Shown here in pieces: positions 17,418 through 25,085 of a stretch of DNA of 64,000 nucleotides (its first letter is position 1; each line of letters begins with the position of its first letter). The notes below the pieces were generated by a model. That model did no database searches, was not told the origin of the DNA, and saw only the letters and a list, made by a program, of their open reading frames with translations. Both the position numbers and the translations under genes were made by a program. Origin of the DNA: Chitinophagaceae bacterium BSSC1. GTDB lineage: Bacteria; Bacteroidota; Bacteroidia; Chitinophagales; Chitinophagaceae. Location: NCBI GenBank assembly GCA_002256435.1, contig NKJC01000001.1:124001-188000 (forward strand), given 5' to 3'.

Positions 17418-17981
17418 ATGAGAAAAATCTTTGTTTGGATCTTTCAGTTAAAGGGATGGAAAATGGATGTAAACCTTCCGGAGGGATACAAAAAATGTGT
17501 AGTCATTGCAGCACCACATACCAGCAATTGGGATTTTCTCTATAGCCTAGCAGTATTTTTCAAATTAGAAATTCCTGTTCGCTTTCTAGGTAAAAAAGAA
17601 CTGTTCCGCTGGCCCATCAAATCCATTTTAGAAAACCTGGGCGGTATGGCCGTTCATAGGCAAAAGAATCATCGTTTGGTAGATGATATGATTCAACTTT
17701 TCAAAGACAATGAAGAGCTGATGCTCATGATTCCAGCAGAAGGAACAAGAAGTCTAGTAAAAAAATGGAAGACAGGTTTTTATCATGTAGCGCTTGGAGC
17801 CAATGTACCAGTGCTCTTGGGTTATTTAGACTATGAAAAAAAGCAAGCAGGTTTTGGGCCCCTACTTTATATGACAGGTGATCCCATTGTGGACGCCAAT
17901 GCCATCAAGGATTTTTATAGGGGCATTAAGGGAAGGTTTCCTGAGAAGTTTTTCTTAGATGGATTGGTGTTGGATAAATAA
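17418..17981 (+). CDS. Lysophospholipid acyltransferase family protein (PlsC-like)
   Basis: A 187-residue acyltransferase that probably acylates lysophosphatidic acid or a related lysolipid. The catalytic HxxxxD is seen in PHTSNWDF (about residues 37-42) and the substrate-binding EGTR in PAEGTRS (about 111-116). The ATG at 17418 (MRKIFVWIFQLKGW) is preferred; a GTG at 17355 would add 21 residues without a clear match. It is short for PlsC and lacks a strong transmembrane anchor, like the small MAF-type acyltransferases of the Bacteroidota. It ends two bases before the convergent membrane-protein gene. Confidence 0.85.
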   Translation: MRKIFVWIFQLKGWKMDVNLPEGYKKCVVIAAPHTSNWDFLYSLAVFFKLEIPVRFLGKKELFRWPIKSILENLGGMAVHRQKNHRLVDDMIQLFKDNEELMLMIPAEGTRSLVKKWKTGFYHVALGANVPVLLGYLDYEKKQAGFGPLLYMTGDPIVDANAIKDFYRGIKGRFPEKFFLDGLVLDK

Positions 17982-17982
17982 G

Positions 17983-18699
17983 TTAGAGTGCAGCATAAGC
18001 TGCCATCCAATTGGCCCACCATTGCCAATCACCTACCAAGTTCTGGCTAATGAGCATGAATGCAACACCCACTATTCCTAATACATAAGTTGGATAGATT
18101 TTTCCTTTTTTATGATCATCTAATAGTAAGATGCCAAGGATCAAAACAATGATACCATAAGCGGCATTCAATGTTTTATCAAAACTATCAAACCAAGGAA
18201 TCAGGAATAACATTCTTGCAATGGCCGGTGGCAACATAATAAGAACTGTCATGCTCATATTTCTTGCGTGCAATTGTAATTGTTTGGCTTTACTAATCCC
18301 CTGATAAAAGAAAATAATCAAAAGCAATACGGATACAAAATCCAAATAGGCTAAGCGATTAACCGCGCCAGGAGGATATGCTGCCGCACTATTCAGCATG
18401 CTATGAATCATTTTCAAACCTCCCAATAATAATAAAGGGAAGAAAAGATAACCAGCCAGTTTCCCGATTTTCCTATGCAATACCAGTTTGCCTTGTTGGT
18501 ATAAAATGGGTTGAATGATTAAGACCAAGATCCAACCACCTGCTAAGGCCCCATGTATATGATGGTAAATAGTTACTTGATTTAATCTACCAAAATAAGA
18601 TTGAGAAAATCCTACCCAGGTAATAATTAAAGCAAGCGCAAAATAATAAGACGCATAGGGATAGTGTTTGGAAGATTTTCCAGTTTGATGAGAAGCCAT
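17983..18699 (-). CDS. Uncharacterised multi-pass membrane protein (DUF2306-like)
   Basis: 238 residues with about seven hydrophobic segments. Two His-rich motifs, YHHIHGALAGGWILV and LHRKIGKLAGY in the first half and LHARNMSMTVLIMLPPAIAR in the second, resemble DUF2306-type membrane proteins, where His may bind haem or metal; this is only a resemblance. No enzymatic function can be assigned. It lies just downstream of the inositol oxygenase gene on the same strand, but a perfect terminator separates them. Confidence 0.65.
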   Translation of the reverse strand: MASHQTGKSSKHYPYASYYFALALIITWVGFSQSYFGRLNQVTIYHHIHGALAGGWILVLIIQPILYQQGKLVLHRKIGKLAGYLFFPLLLLGGLKMIHSMLNSAAAYPPGAVNRLAYLDFVSVLLLIIFFYQGISKAKQLQLHARNMSMTVLIMLPPAIARMLFLIPWFDSFDKTLNAAYGIIVLILGILLLDDHKKGKIYPTYVLGIVGVAFMLISQNLVGDWQWWANWMAAYAAL

Positions 18700-18763
18700 A
18701 TAGGGATGATTGTAATTAAGGGAACTCTCTTAAAATTAGCGTTATTATCCTAGTTAAAAAAGA

Positions 18764-18787
18764 AAACCCCGGGATTCCCCGGGGTTT
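18764..18787 (-). terminator. Intrinsic terminator of the inositol oxygenase gene (symmetrical)
   Basis: A perfect 10-bp stem AAACCCCGGG / CCCGGGGTTT with a 4-nt loop lies directly after the oxygenase stop. On the minus strand it is followed by TTTTCTTTTTT. The symmetry could make it work in both directions. Confidence 0.85.
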
Positions 18788-18789
18788 GA

Positions 18790-19665
18790 TTAGAATTTTA
18801 ATGTTACTGGTAGATATTTTTGAACCAGTGATTGGTAATAAGGTTTTAATTTTTCCCAATCTGGTTGTTCTGGACATTTGGAATACAAATCATAGGGATT
18901 AAACAGCTTTACCCAAGGAAGCATGGCTCTGTCATGATCATCTAACAAGTGATCATATTCCCCTTCTCTATGCCAGGCATAAAAAGAATGATAACGCAAC
19001 ATATACAAACCTTCTTCAGGCAAATAATCCTTCATCATTTGGTAGATGTATTCATCATGCCCCCAAGACATAAACACTTTTCTCAGTCCGCAATTTTGCT
19101 CGTAAATACCCAGTTTAGTCTGATAGATTGGGTGATTAAAATCGGGGTTCAATGAAAAAAACTCAGGATAGACAATTTTGTCAGAATAAGCACATCCTAC
19201 TGGAAAGGTATCACCAACAACTGCCCATTGAGGCTCTCCAAATAAACATAATACTTTTCCTAAATCGTGCATCAAGCCAGTTAACACCATCCAATCTGGA
19301 TGACCATCTTTTCTAATGGCTTCTGAAGTTTGCAATAAATGCTGCAATTGATCCAAGTCCGTATCAGGATCTGAATCATCTACCAATTGGTTCAGAAAAT
19401 CAAAAGCATCCCAAATAGCCATTTCTTTTTTATCAAACTTTAAGTATTCTGCTCTTTTTTCTTGAACAAAATCAAAGGTTTGATACTGATGATTCAATCT
19501 ATAAAACTCCTTAACGGTATCTCTTGCAGGCGCTTCATAGTTTCTGTATTCCTCAGTGGCTTTTGAAGTGGCAATAGATTCAGGATCAGGGTATCTTCTT
19601 AAAAGATCGTCTTCCCATTCATCTAAGTTGTTTAAAGGAGCATTTAAAACGGTTTTGGCTTCCAT
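18790..19665 (-). CDS. myo-Inositol oxygenase
   Basis: A 291-residue non-haem di-iron oxygenase that cleaves myo-inositol to D-glucuronate. All six metal ligands known from the human enzyme are in place: H109 (LQHLLQT), H133-D134 (MHDLGK), H203 (WGHDEY), H226 (RYHSFY) and D259 (NPYDLYSK). The long block [17 protein letters not shown] is nearly invariant between animals and bacteria. No inositol transporter, dehydrogenase or glucuronate pathway gene is nearby, so the supply and fate of substrate are unknown. Its own terminator suggests a single-gene transcript. Confidence 0.95.
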   Translation of the reverse strand: MEAKTVLNAPLNNLDEWEDDLLRRYPDPESIATSKATEEYRNYEAPARDTVKEFYRLNHQYQTFDFVQEKRAEYLKFDKKEMAIWDAFDFLNQLVDDSDPDTDLDQLQHLLQTSEAIRKDGHPDWMVLTGLMHDLGKVLCLFGEPQWAVVGDTFPVGCAYSDKIVYPEFFSLNPDFNHPIYQTKLGIYEQNCGLRKVFMSWGHDEYIYQMMKDYLPEEGLYMLRYHSFYAWHREGEYDHLLDDHDRAMLPWVKLFNPYDLYSKCPEQPDWEKLKPYYQSLVQKYLPVTLKF

Positions 19666-19736
19666 TTTGTACTTTTTTATGGCAAATAATCAATATCGGT
19701 TTGATATAGCATTGTAAAATAAGAAAAATATTGAAA

Positions 19737-19772
19737 CCCTTTACAAACTTATAACGACCCTTTACAAACTAG
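19737..19772 (+). promoter_or_regulatory. Putative LytTR-type operator, copy A (two half sites, 21-bp period)
   Basis: The direct repeats CCCTTTACAAACT occur at 19737-19749 and 19758-19770, exactly 21 bp apart. Read on the other strand the cores are CTAGTTTGT and TAAGTTTGT, which fit the GTT-centred 9-mers with 12-bp spacing recognised by AgrA/AlgR-type LytTR domains. The same arrangement recurs at 22709-22744 with 28 of 30 core bases identical. It ends 50 nt before the small gene at 19823. Confidence 0.6.
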
Positions 19773-19822
19773 CTCGTGTGTATTTTGGTTTGAATAAGTA
19801 ATTTGAATTCAAATCAATCAAA

Positions 19823-20005
19823 ATGAAGACATCCAAGGTGTTACTTGCTTTCATTGGACTAATCATGCTCATTATGAGTTTTGTAGTAATCTATGCATTA
19901 GAGCTACAAAAAGAAACAGCTTGGAATATTGCCAGTACGCTATTTGTGATTGGGTTGCCTTTTTTTCTTTATGGAAAATTTCCTAAAAGAGAAAAGAAAC
20001 GATAA
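19823..20005 (+). CDS. Small two-segment membrane protein
   Basis: A 60-residue protein: MKTSKVLLAFIGLIMLIMSF forms the first membrane segment, a short polar stretch LELQKETAW follows, then a second segment ending FVIGLPFFLYGKF and a basic tail KREKKR. The hairpin topology, with a charged loop then a segment containing P and G, resembles the PLDc_N type of tiny membrane protein. The operator-like repeat upstream and the following hairpin argue that it is a real expressed gene. Function unknown; a regulated envelope-stress protein would fit, but this is inference. Confidence 0.65.
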   Translation: MKTSKVLLAFIGLIMLIMSFVVIYALELQKETAWNIASTLFVIGLPFFLYGKFPKREKKR

Positions 20006-20008
20006 TAA

Positions 20009-20028
20009 ATACCGTGTTTTCACGGTAT
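20009..20028 (+). terminator. Hairpin after the small membrane-protein gene
   Basis: ATACCGTG and CACGGTAT pair perfectly around TTTT, four bases after the stop. There is no T run, so termination is uncertain. Confidence 0.45.
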
Positions 20029-20074
20029 AAATAGAGTATTTAAAAAACATCCCACAGGAACATGATTTATTCGA

Positions 20075-20842
20075 CTATTCTTGGGGAGGTAAAGGTAAAT
20101 ATTGATTTTTATCAAATAACTCTTTAGCAATGAACATCAATTTTAATTTATTATCAAAATATTCATCCTTTTCAGTACTAAATAACTCATAAGTCCATAC
20201 CTGCTTAGGTATATTAGTTTTAAATTCTGTGTGATACCTCGAATTAAATATTAGTTTAACCATACTTAGTTTGCTTGATTTCATGCTATCAAGATATGGC
20301 GATAGTGAAAATGGTATTCCTATATTTTTTTTATTATAAACAAAATAAATTGAATCAATAAATTTGTCTTTATATATAGACTTTGGTATATATTTTTCGA
20401 TCAAAAATGAATCAGATTTTTTTACCTTAGAAACTAAACTATCATATTCCAAATATTCTTGAAATTTATTATCACGGATGTTATGATTTGTCAATACAGA
20501 ATCTTTTTTAAACCAACCATATTTAGTTGAATCAGATAAATTCTTAAAAAACAAACCAACTTGTTTATTATCTCTAACAATAAAATAATTATAACTAATT
20601 TTAGTATCTATTATAATATCATTTTTAAAAATATTTTCTTTAGTTGAAAAGACATACATAATCATACTATCTATATAATAAAACCAGGTTGTATCTCTGA
20701 TCAATGACGTTTTTTTAATAGACTCCAAATGAGTAAATTCTATCGAAAACGCTCCATAATTAATCGATTTTTTTTGACAATAAATTGTATTAATTGCAAA
20801 AAATAAATAGAATATTATGTTAGCTATAACTATTTTATTCAT
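20075..20842 (-). CDS. Exported protein of unknown function
   Basis: I do not recognise this 255-residue protein. A signal peptide (about 1-22, MNKIVIANIIFYLFFAINTIYC) is followed by a soluble, Lys-, Ser- and Tyr-rich chain without a known motif and a short PLPPQE tail. Codon use is strongly AT-biased compared with the flanking housekeeping genes, suggesting recent acquisition. It starts 19 nt after the stop of the lipoprotein gene and is probably co-transcribed with it; the two may work together at the envelope. Confidence 0.7.
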   Translation of the reverse strand: MNKIVIANIIFYLFFAINTIYCQKKSINYGAFSIEFTHLESIKKTSLIRDTTWFYYIDSMIMYVFSTKENIFKNDIIIDTKISYNYFIVRDNKQVGLFFKNLSDSTKYGWFKKDSVLTNHNIRDNKFQEYLEYDSLVSKVKKSDSFLIEKYIPKSIYKDKFIDSIYFVYNKKNIGIPFSLSPYLDSMKSSKLSMVKLIFNSRYHTEFKTNIPKQVWTYELFSTEKDEYFDNKLKLMFIAKELFDKNQYLPLPPQE

Positions 20843-20861
20843 AAACTAAATAACAATTTTA

Positions 20862-22166
20862 TTATTGAGGATTTGCATTAAATATTGCAGCTGTTTTATA
20901 ATTTACATCATACGAAGGCGCAATAGGTATTTGACAATTGGGAATTGGAATTGCCAGTGGTTTAAAATTTAAAACTATATTTAGTTCCATCCCTGCATAT
21001 AGGATACCATTTCCAGGTGTAACGAATGAAGGCGTTCCAGATTCTGTGACAATTGAAATAGTACCAGTAACCATATTTCCACCAACCAAAGTAGCTTTCT
21101 TATGAGTCAATGATTCCCATTCCCAACGTTTCCCAAAATTTGGATCATTAGGAAATGGCGAAACATATTTAATTGTTCCCTCTTCTTCTGATAAGACATA
21201 AATCGAAGGTAATATTTTGCCTTGCAAACATTTCCAACTAGGATTTTTAAACTTTTTGTATGGTGACTCAGTATCCCTTATGTTTAAAGATACTATTTCA
21301 TTACTTTCAACCATTTCTGATGAAACTACAAACTGTTGAGTTCTTTCTTGGGCAGCTTGACATGCCGAGTTATTCCCTCCGCCTCCACCAAGATAAGTAT
21401 CATCACCATTTGAAGCACAATTCACTCCAACATATTGTTTCCCTCCACCAATACTAATGGACAAACTTGATACTGGAGGACAATCTGGCATTCCAGAGCA
21501 AACTGTAAAAGTAAATATTAAAGTTGGTGGACTATATTCCCAAATTAAATAATAACCATACTCTTCACAAATTACTGAATTTGAATTGACATCATTTGTT
21601 CTTATAGTCTGTTTCTTTACTTTGGGAGCAATAATACCATGTGAAACTATTTTCCCTTCTTTAAAAGTATAATCATATAAAAACGTAGCTGAAATTGAAT
21701 ATGTACTTAACTTACCTGTAATTGAATTTGGAAATTGATTATGCAATATAACAGTTTCATAATAAGCTTTAGACAATATGATTTCAGGATTTTCGAAAGT
21801 ATTTTTAGTTACTTCTATTTTTATCAAGTTCCCACTATCGATATTATTAGTTACATTATTATAAAATATCTCAAGACCTAATTCTGATGACCGAATTGGA
21901 ACATAAATTAATGAATTTCCATCTGACAAATTTGCTTTAATTGTACTTTTCCAATCAGCTGAATTTAATATAGTATCAAGCCTATGTTTTTTATTCGTTG
22001 ATACTAAAAGTTTTTGATCAGTTAACCAAGCTTTCATTTGTTTAACTAAAGACTCATCTGAATTTTTAAAATCTACTTTATTTTTCGTATCTTTTTTACA
22101 ACCATAAAATGCAATAGAAATAAAACTAAATAGTAACAATAGTGTTTTTATTGATTTATTTTTCAT
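20862..22166 (-). CDS. Lipoprotein of unknown function, Gly-rich linker and Cys-containing C-terminal half
   Basis: A 434-residue protein with a lipoprotein signal (MKNKSIKTLLLLFSFISIAF, then lipobox FYGC), so membrane-anchored. An N-terminal part (about 25-200) is followed by a Cys-bearing stretch (VICEEYGYYL, CSGMPDCPP), a GGGGG linker near 260, and a C-terminal module with WKCLQGKILPS and VTPGNGILYAGM. I do not recognise a family function. The start at 22166 is preferred to 22199 because the signal peptide begins there. It is AT-rich like its neighbour. The architecture resembles surface lipoproteins found in variable regions, but no toxin domain is evident. Confidence 0.7.
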   Translation of the reverse strand: MKNKSIKTLLLLFSFISIAFYGCKKDTKNKVDFKNSDESLVKQMKAWLTDQKLLVSTNKKHRLDTILNSADWKSTIKANLSDGNSLIYVPIRSSELGLEIFYNNVTNNIDSGNLIKIEVTKNTFENPEIILSKAYYETVILHNQFPNSITGKLSTYSISATFLYDYTFKEGKIVSHGIIAPKVKKQTIRTNDVNSNSVICEEYGYYLIWEYSPPTLIFTFTVCSGMPDCPPVSSLSISIGGGKQYVGVNCASNGDDTYLGGGGGNNSACQAAQERTQQFVVSSEMVESNEIVSLNIRDTESPYKKFKNPSWKCLQGKILPSIYVLSEEEGTIKYVSPFPNDPNFGKRWEWESLTHKKATLVGGNMVTGTISIVTESGTPSFVTPGNGILYAGMELNIVLNFKPLAIPIPNCQIPIAPSYDVNYKTAAIFNANPQ

Positions 22167-22177
22167 GATATTATTTT

Positions 22178-22318
22178 TTAAATTAAATTCCTCAACCATT
22201 TAAGACTAAATGATAAATTGTAATTTTTTTTACCTACACTTTTAAATTTCCAGATTTGTATTTCTATGCGGCTGTAAATTTCTAAACCCGCAGTAGTTAC
22301 GTTACTACCAACGTCCAT
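22178..22318 (-). CDS. Possible small ORF or repeat fragment (46 codons)
   Basis: An open frame reading MDVGSNVTTAGLEIYSRIEI and continuing QIWKFKSVGKKN to a stop at 22178, just before the lipoprotein gene start. An in-frame TGA precedes the ATG after one AAA codon. The peptide has no signal peptide or known motif. It may instead be a fragment of a dispersed repeat. Low confidence as a gene. Confidence 0.25.
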   Translation of the reverse strand: MDVGSNVTTAGLEIYSRIEIQIWKFKSVGKKNYNLSFSLKWLRNLI

Positions 22319-22708
22319 TTTTCAAAAACCCGCCGGTTTAATTAAGGTCAATTATGGATTAATACCTTTTGTTGCGCAATCAATATTTTACGATATTCTA
22401 TTCAGCAAACAGTTGCTGGATAAATACACATAATTGTTAAACACAATGGATCAAACGATGCAGTATTGCCTGTCATTAATTAAATTAAAAACAGCATATA
22501 CTCATACAAACACTAATAGGTTACAAAGAAATAGAACAGAAAACTTTAAAGTCAACTATAGGGGTGAGAAAGGTTGTTAACTTTTATACTGTGAATATAG
22601 AATATGGAAATGGAAAATAAAATAGGGCAACAAAAATAATTTGTAAAATATTTTTAGTCCTCACTTAATACTTTCGGAGGGCATACAGAATCTTTAAATA
22701 CGGATTTC
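22319..22708. other. AT-rich intergenic stretch without a recognisable gene
   Basis: No convincing coding frame, RNA gene or mobile-element end is seen here. A 44-codon ATG frame at 22446-22580 exists, but its composition looks like chance. The stretch separates the accessory lipoprotein gene from the second operator copy. Confidence 0.5.
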
Positions 22709-22744
22709 CCATTCACAAACTTAAAACGACCCTTTACAAACTTG
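22709..22744 (+). promoter_or_regulatory. Putative LytTR-type operator, copy B (two half sites, 21-bp period)
   Basis: The half sites ACAAACTTA (22715-22723) and ACAAACTTG (22736-22744) are 21 bp apart, with the same AACGACCCTTT spacer as copy A at 19.7 kb. The flank outside the operator is not conserved, so this is not merely a recent duplication of the whole region. It ends 60 nt before the small gene at 22805. Confidence 0.6.
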
Positions 22745-22804
22745 TGCTTGTTTTAAAGTAAAGAGATTAATACATTGTACTATTCAGCATTTAAATAAAA
22801 AATC

Positions 22805-22990
22805 ATGAGAGAAGCAATTCTAATGGCAGTTCTAATAATTTCTGTTTATTGTATACTCAATTCACTTTCAAGAGTAAACAACAACGAAGAATTAACTATG
22901 GGCAAAAGATCAGCTTTAGTGTTTCTCATTTTTCTGATTCCTGTTGCTGGATTTATTCTAACGAGAAAGATGAAAAAAGTAGATTGTTAA
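22805..22990 (+). CDS. Small PLDc_N-like two-segment membrane protein
   Basis: A 61-residue protein: a first membrane segment (REAILMAVLIISVYCILNSL), a charged loop RVNNNEELTMGKRS, and a second segment ALVFLIFLIPVAGFILTRK with a basic end. The pattern of K/R, hydrophobic stretch and P-x-x-G resembles the PLDc_N family of tiny membrane proteins, here without a phospholipase domain. It shares its upstream operator with the gene at 19823 and overlaps the next small gene by one base (TAATG). Function unknown. Confidence 0.65.
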   Translation: MREAILMAVLIISVYCILNSLSRVNNNEELTMGKRSALVFLIFLIPVAGFILTRKMKKVDC

Positions 22991-23157
22991 TGACAACAGA
23001 CAAATTTTTAGAAAGGGCTAAAGAATCGGCTTGGCTTGCTTTTATAATCTACGGATTTATAGGATTATGGGGACCAGCATTTAGAGAACATAGTTACTAC
23101 TTTGCTTTTTACTTTTTAATTGTACGCCTTGTCTGTAGCCTTTATTGTTTGGTTTAG
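22990..23157 (+). CDS. Small membrane protein, coupled to the preceding gene
   Basis: A 55-residue frame MTTDKFLERAKESAWLAFII with a hydrophobic C-terminal half in two segments (WLAFIIYGFIGLWG and YYFAFYFLIVRLVCSLYCLV). The ATG shares its A with the stop of the preceding gene (TAATG), a usual sign of translational coupling. A longer frame opening at 22849 overlaps the preceding gene and is rejected. A strong terminator follows at 23236. Function unknown; AT-rich. Confidence 0.5.
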   Translation: MTTDKFLERAKESAWLAFIIYGFIGLWGPAFREHSYYFAFYFLIVRLVCSLYCLV

Positions 23158-23235
23158 ATCGGTGAAAGCAGACGGGTAAAAGAGCCACTAATAATTTTTC
23201 TCAGTTTAGTTTTAGCAGTATATCCTACAAAAACC

Positions 23236-23265
23236 AACGCCACCCTTCAAGGTGGCGTTTTTTTT
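23236..23265 (+). terminator. Intrinsic terminator of the small membrane-protein operon
   Basis: AACGCCACC and GGTGGCGTT pair around CTTCAA, with eight T from the stem end. On the opposite strand it also ends in T after GG, so it may serve pckA as well. Confidence 0.85.
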
Positions 23266-23292
23266 CAACTGTTCTCATAAGCAAATCTCTTG

Positions 23293-23318
23293 TTCTAATT
23301 TCTCGGGGAGAATTAGAA
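23293..23318 (-). terminator. Hairpin after the pckA stop
   Basis: TTCTAATT and AATTAGAA pair, extended inward by CTC/GAG with one bulge, directly after the pckA stop. There is no T run; the downstream terminator at 23236-23265 may complete the job. Confidence 0.5.
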
Positions 23319-23319
23319 T

Positions 23320-24927
23320 CTATAATGGCGTTGGCGCTGCGGCTAGTATTTCCGCATCAACTCCGGAAGCATATTTTTCAAAATTTTTGATAAACTGATT
23401 GGCTAAGTCATTGGCTACTTTATCATAGGCAACAGAATCAGTCCAAGTGTTGCGTGGGTTTAAAATTTCTGATGGCACATTGGGGCAGGTCTGTGGTACT
23501 TCCATACCAAAAACTGGGTGCGCTTCAAAAGTTACATTACTTAGTTCACCTTCTAATGCAGCGGTGATCATGGCGCGGGTATGGGCTAGTTTCATGCGTT
23601 TACCTATTCCGTATGATCCGCCACTCCAACCGGTATTGATCATCCAAACCTGTACTTGTTGGGCGCGCATTTTTTCTCCTAGCATGGCCGCGTATTTACC
23701 GGGGTGTAGGGGCATAAATGGTGCACCAAAGCAGGCGCTAAAAGTGCTCTTGGGTTCGGTTACACCCGCTTCTGTTCCAGCTACTTTAGCTGTGTACCCA
23801 CTGATAAATTGGTACATGGCCTGACCTGGACTTAGTTTGCTAATGGGTGGCAACACGCCATAGGCATCGCAGGTTAAGAAAAAGATATGTTTGGGCAATC
23901 CGCCAATAGATGGCTCTTGCGCATTGCTGATAAAATTCAATGGATAGCTTACACGGGTATTTTCCGTAATAGCAGTATCGGCAAAATTGATGCGGTTGCT
24001 TCCAGGGAAAAAGTGAATATTCTCTACCAACGCACCGGGCTTAATGGCGTGAAAAATTTCGGGTTCTTTTTCTTCACTCAAGTCAACCGTTTTGGCATAA
24101 CAGCCTCCCTCAAAATTAAAAACGCTAGTATTGGTCCATCCGTGTTCATCGTCTCCAATTAATTTGCGGTGTGGGTCTGCGCTTAAAGTGGTTTTACCTG
24201 TTCCACTTAAGCCAAAGAAGATGGCTACATCGCCCTCGGCACCCATATTGGCACTACAGTGCATGCTCAAAACTTGTTTGTCCTGAGGCAAGATATAATT
24301 CAAGATACTGAAGATCCCTTTCTTGATCTCACCAGTATATCCGGTTCCGCCAATCAAGATGGTTTTATAAGTAAAAGAAATCACCGCAAAGTTTTCTTGA
24401 CGTGTACCGTCAACAGCTGGATCGGCTAAAAAGCCTGGCGCCTGCAAAATGGTCCACTCGGGTTCAAAATGGTCCAACTCAGCCTGTGTTGGTCGTAAAA
24501 ACATATTGTAAGCAAATAAATTGCTCCAAGGATTCTCGTTGATCACACGGATCTTTAGTCTATAGGATTCATCGGCGCAAGCATAAGCATCACGCACCCA
24601 AAGCGCCTGACGTTCTCCCAAATAGTTGAGTAATTTGGTCCTTAGCTGTAAAAAGTATTTCTCTTCTATGGGAATATTGAAATTGTTCCAATTCACGGTA
24701 TTGGCCGTAATAGCATCCTTTACCGTAAACTTGTCTTGGGGGCTGCGTCCGGTAAATTTACCCGTACGGATGCACAAAGCGCCGGTATCATTCAAAACAC
24801 CTTGGCCTAAGGCGATGGTCTGATGAACTAATTCCGCTGGTTCTAATTGATAATGTAACTGCGCATTTCCGGCTATTCCGGCAGCATGTAACATAGATTT
24901 AGGGGGCATCATTGTTGGTACCGACAT
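23320..24927 (-). CDS. pckA: Phosphoenolpyruvate carboxykinase (ATP)
   Basis: PckA converts oxaloacetate and ATP to phosphoenolpyruvate, CO2 and ADP, the entry to gluconeogenesis. The 535-residue form from ATG 24927 (MSVPTMMPPKSMLHAAG) has normal length; a frame from 24996 adds 23 residues that do not fit. The nucleotide-binding motif FGLSGTGKTTLS and the metal-binding IGDDEHGW are intact, as are CTIRTGKFTGRSPQDKF-type N-terminal residues (here CIRTGKFTGRSPQDKF). A 17-bp inverted repeat 60 nt upstream may be an operator. It diverges from the outer-membrane protein gene. Confidence 0.95.
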   Translation of the reverse strand: MSVPTMMPPKSMLHAAGIAGNAQLHYQLEPAELVHQTIALGQGVLNDTGALCIRTGKFTGRSPQDKFTVKDAITANTVNWNNFNIPIEEKYFLQLRTKLLNYLGERQALWVRDAYACADESYRLKIRVINENPWSNLFAYNMFLRPTQAELDHFEPEWTILQAPGFLADPAVDGTRQENFAVISFTYKTILIGGTGYTGEIKKGIFSILNYILPQDKQVLSMHCSANMGAEGDVAIFFGLSGTGKTTLSADPHRKLIGDDEHGWTNTSVFNFEGGCYAKTVDLSEEKEPEIFHAIKPGALVENIHFFPGSNRINFADTAITENTRVSYPLNFISNAQEPSIGGLPKHIFFLTCDAYGVLPPISKLSPGQAMYQFISGYTAKVAGTEAGVTEPKSTFSACFGAPFMPLHPGKYAAMLGEKMRAQQVQVWMINTGWSGGSYGIGKRMKLAHTRAMITAALEGELSNVTFEAHPVFGMEVPQTCPNVPSEILNPRNTWTDSVAYDKVANDLANQFIKNFEKYASGVDAEILAAAPTPL

Positions 24928-24986
24928 ATGCAAACAATCGTTAGTTAGTGTAAAAATAAGGGAATCCCTGATACCAACATCATCTA

Positions 24987-25003
24987 CGTGTAGCACTTAC
25001 ACG
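24987..25003. promoter_or_regulatory. Inverted repeat CGTGTA-N5-TACACG between pckA and 25086
   Basis: Perfect 6-bp arms with a 5-bp spacer (GCACT), 60 nt before the pckA ATG and 83 nt before the opposite gene. Size and symmetry suit a dimeric regulator. The regulator is not identifiable from the window. Confidence 0.45.
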
Positions 25004-25040
25004 ATACTACAAACACTAACATTTTTTTATATCTGTAGTT

Positions 25041-25071
25041 TTTTTTACTGATTTAGCTTGTTGTAGGTTTG
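25041..25071 (+). promoter_or_regulatory. Promoter of the outer-membrane protein gene
   Basis: TAGGTTTG at 25064-25071 is a perfect TAnnTTTG -7 element. A T-rich TTTT lies 19 bp upstream, where the -33 TTTG is expected. The leader would be about 10 nt long. Confidence 0.5.
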
Positions 25072-25085
25072 CACAAAGACAAACC

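Noticed and set aside
22446..22580. 44-codon ATG frame in the AT-rich gap
   Set aside because: No signal, no motif and no neighbouring expression signal; length is expected by chance.
22849..23157. 102-codon frame overlapping the small membrane-protein gene
   Set aside because: Its first half is out of frame with a convincing gene; only the part from ATG 22990 is plausible.
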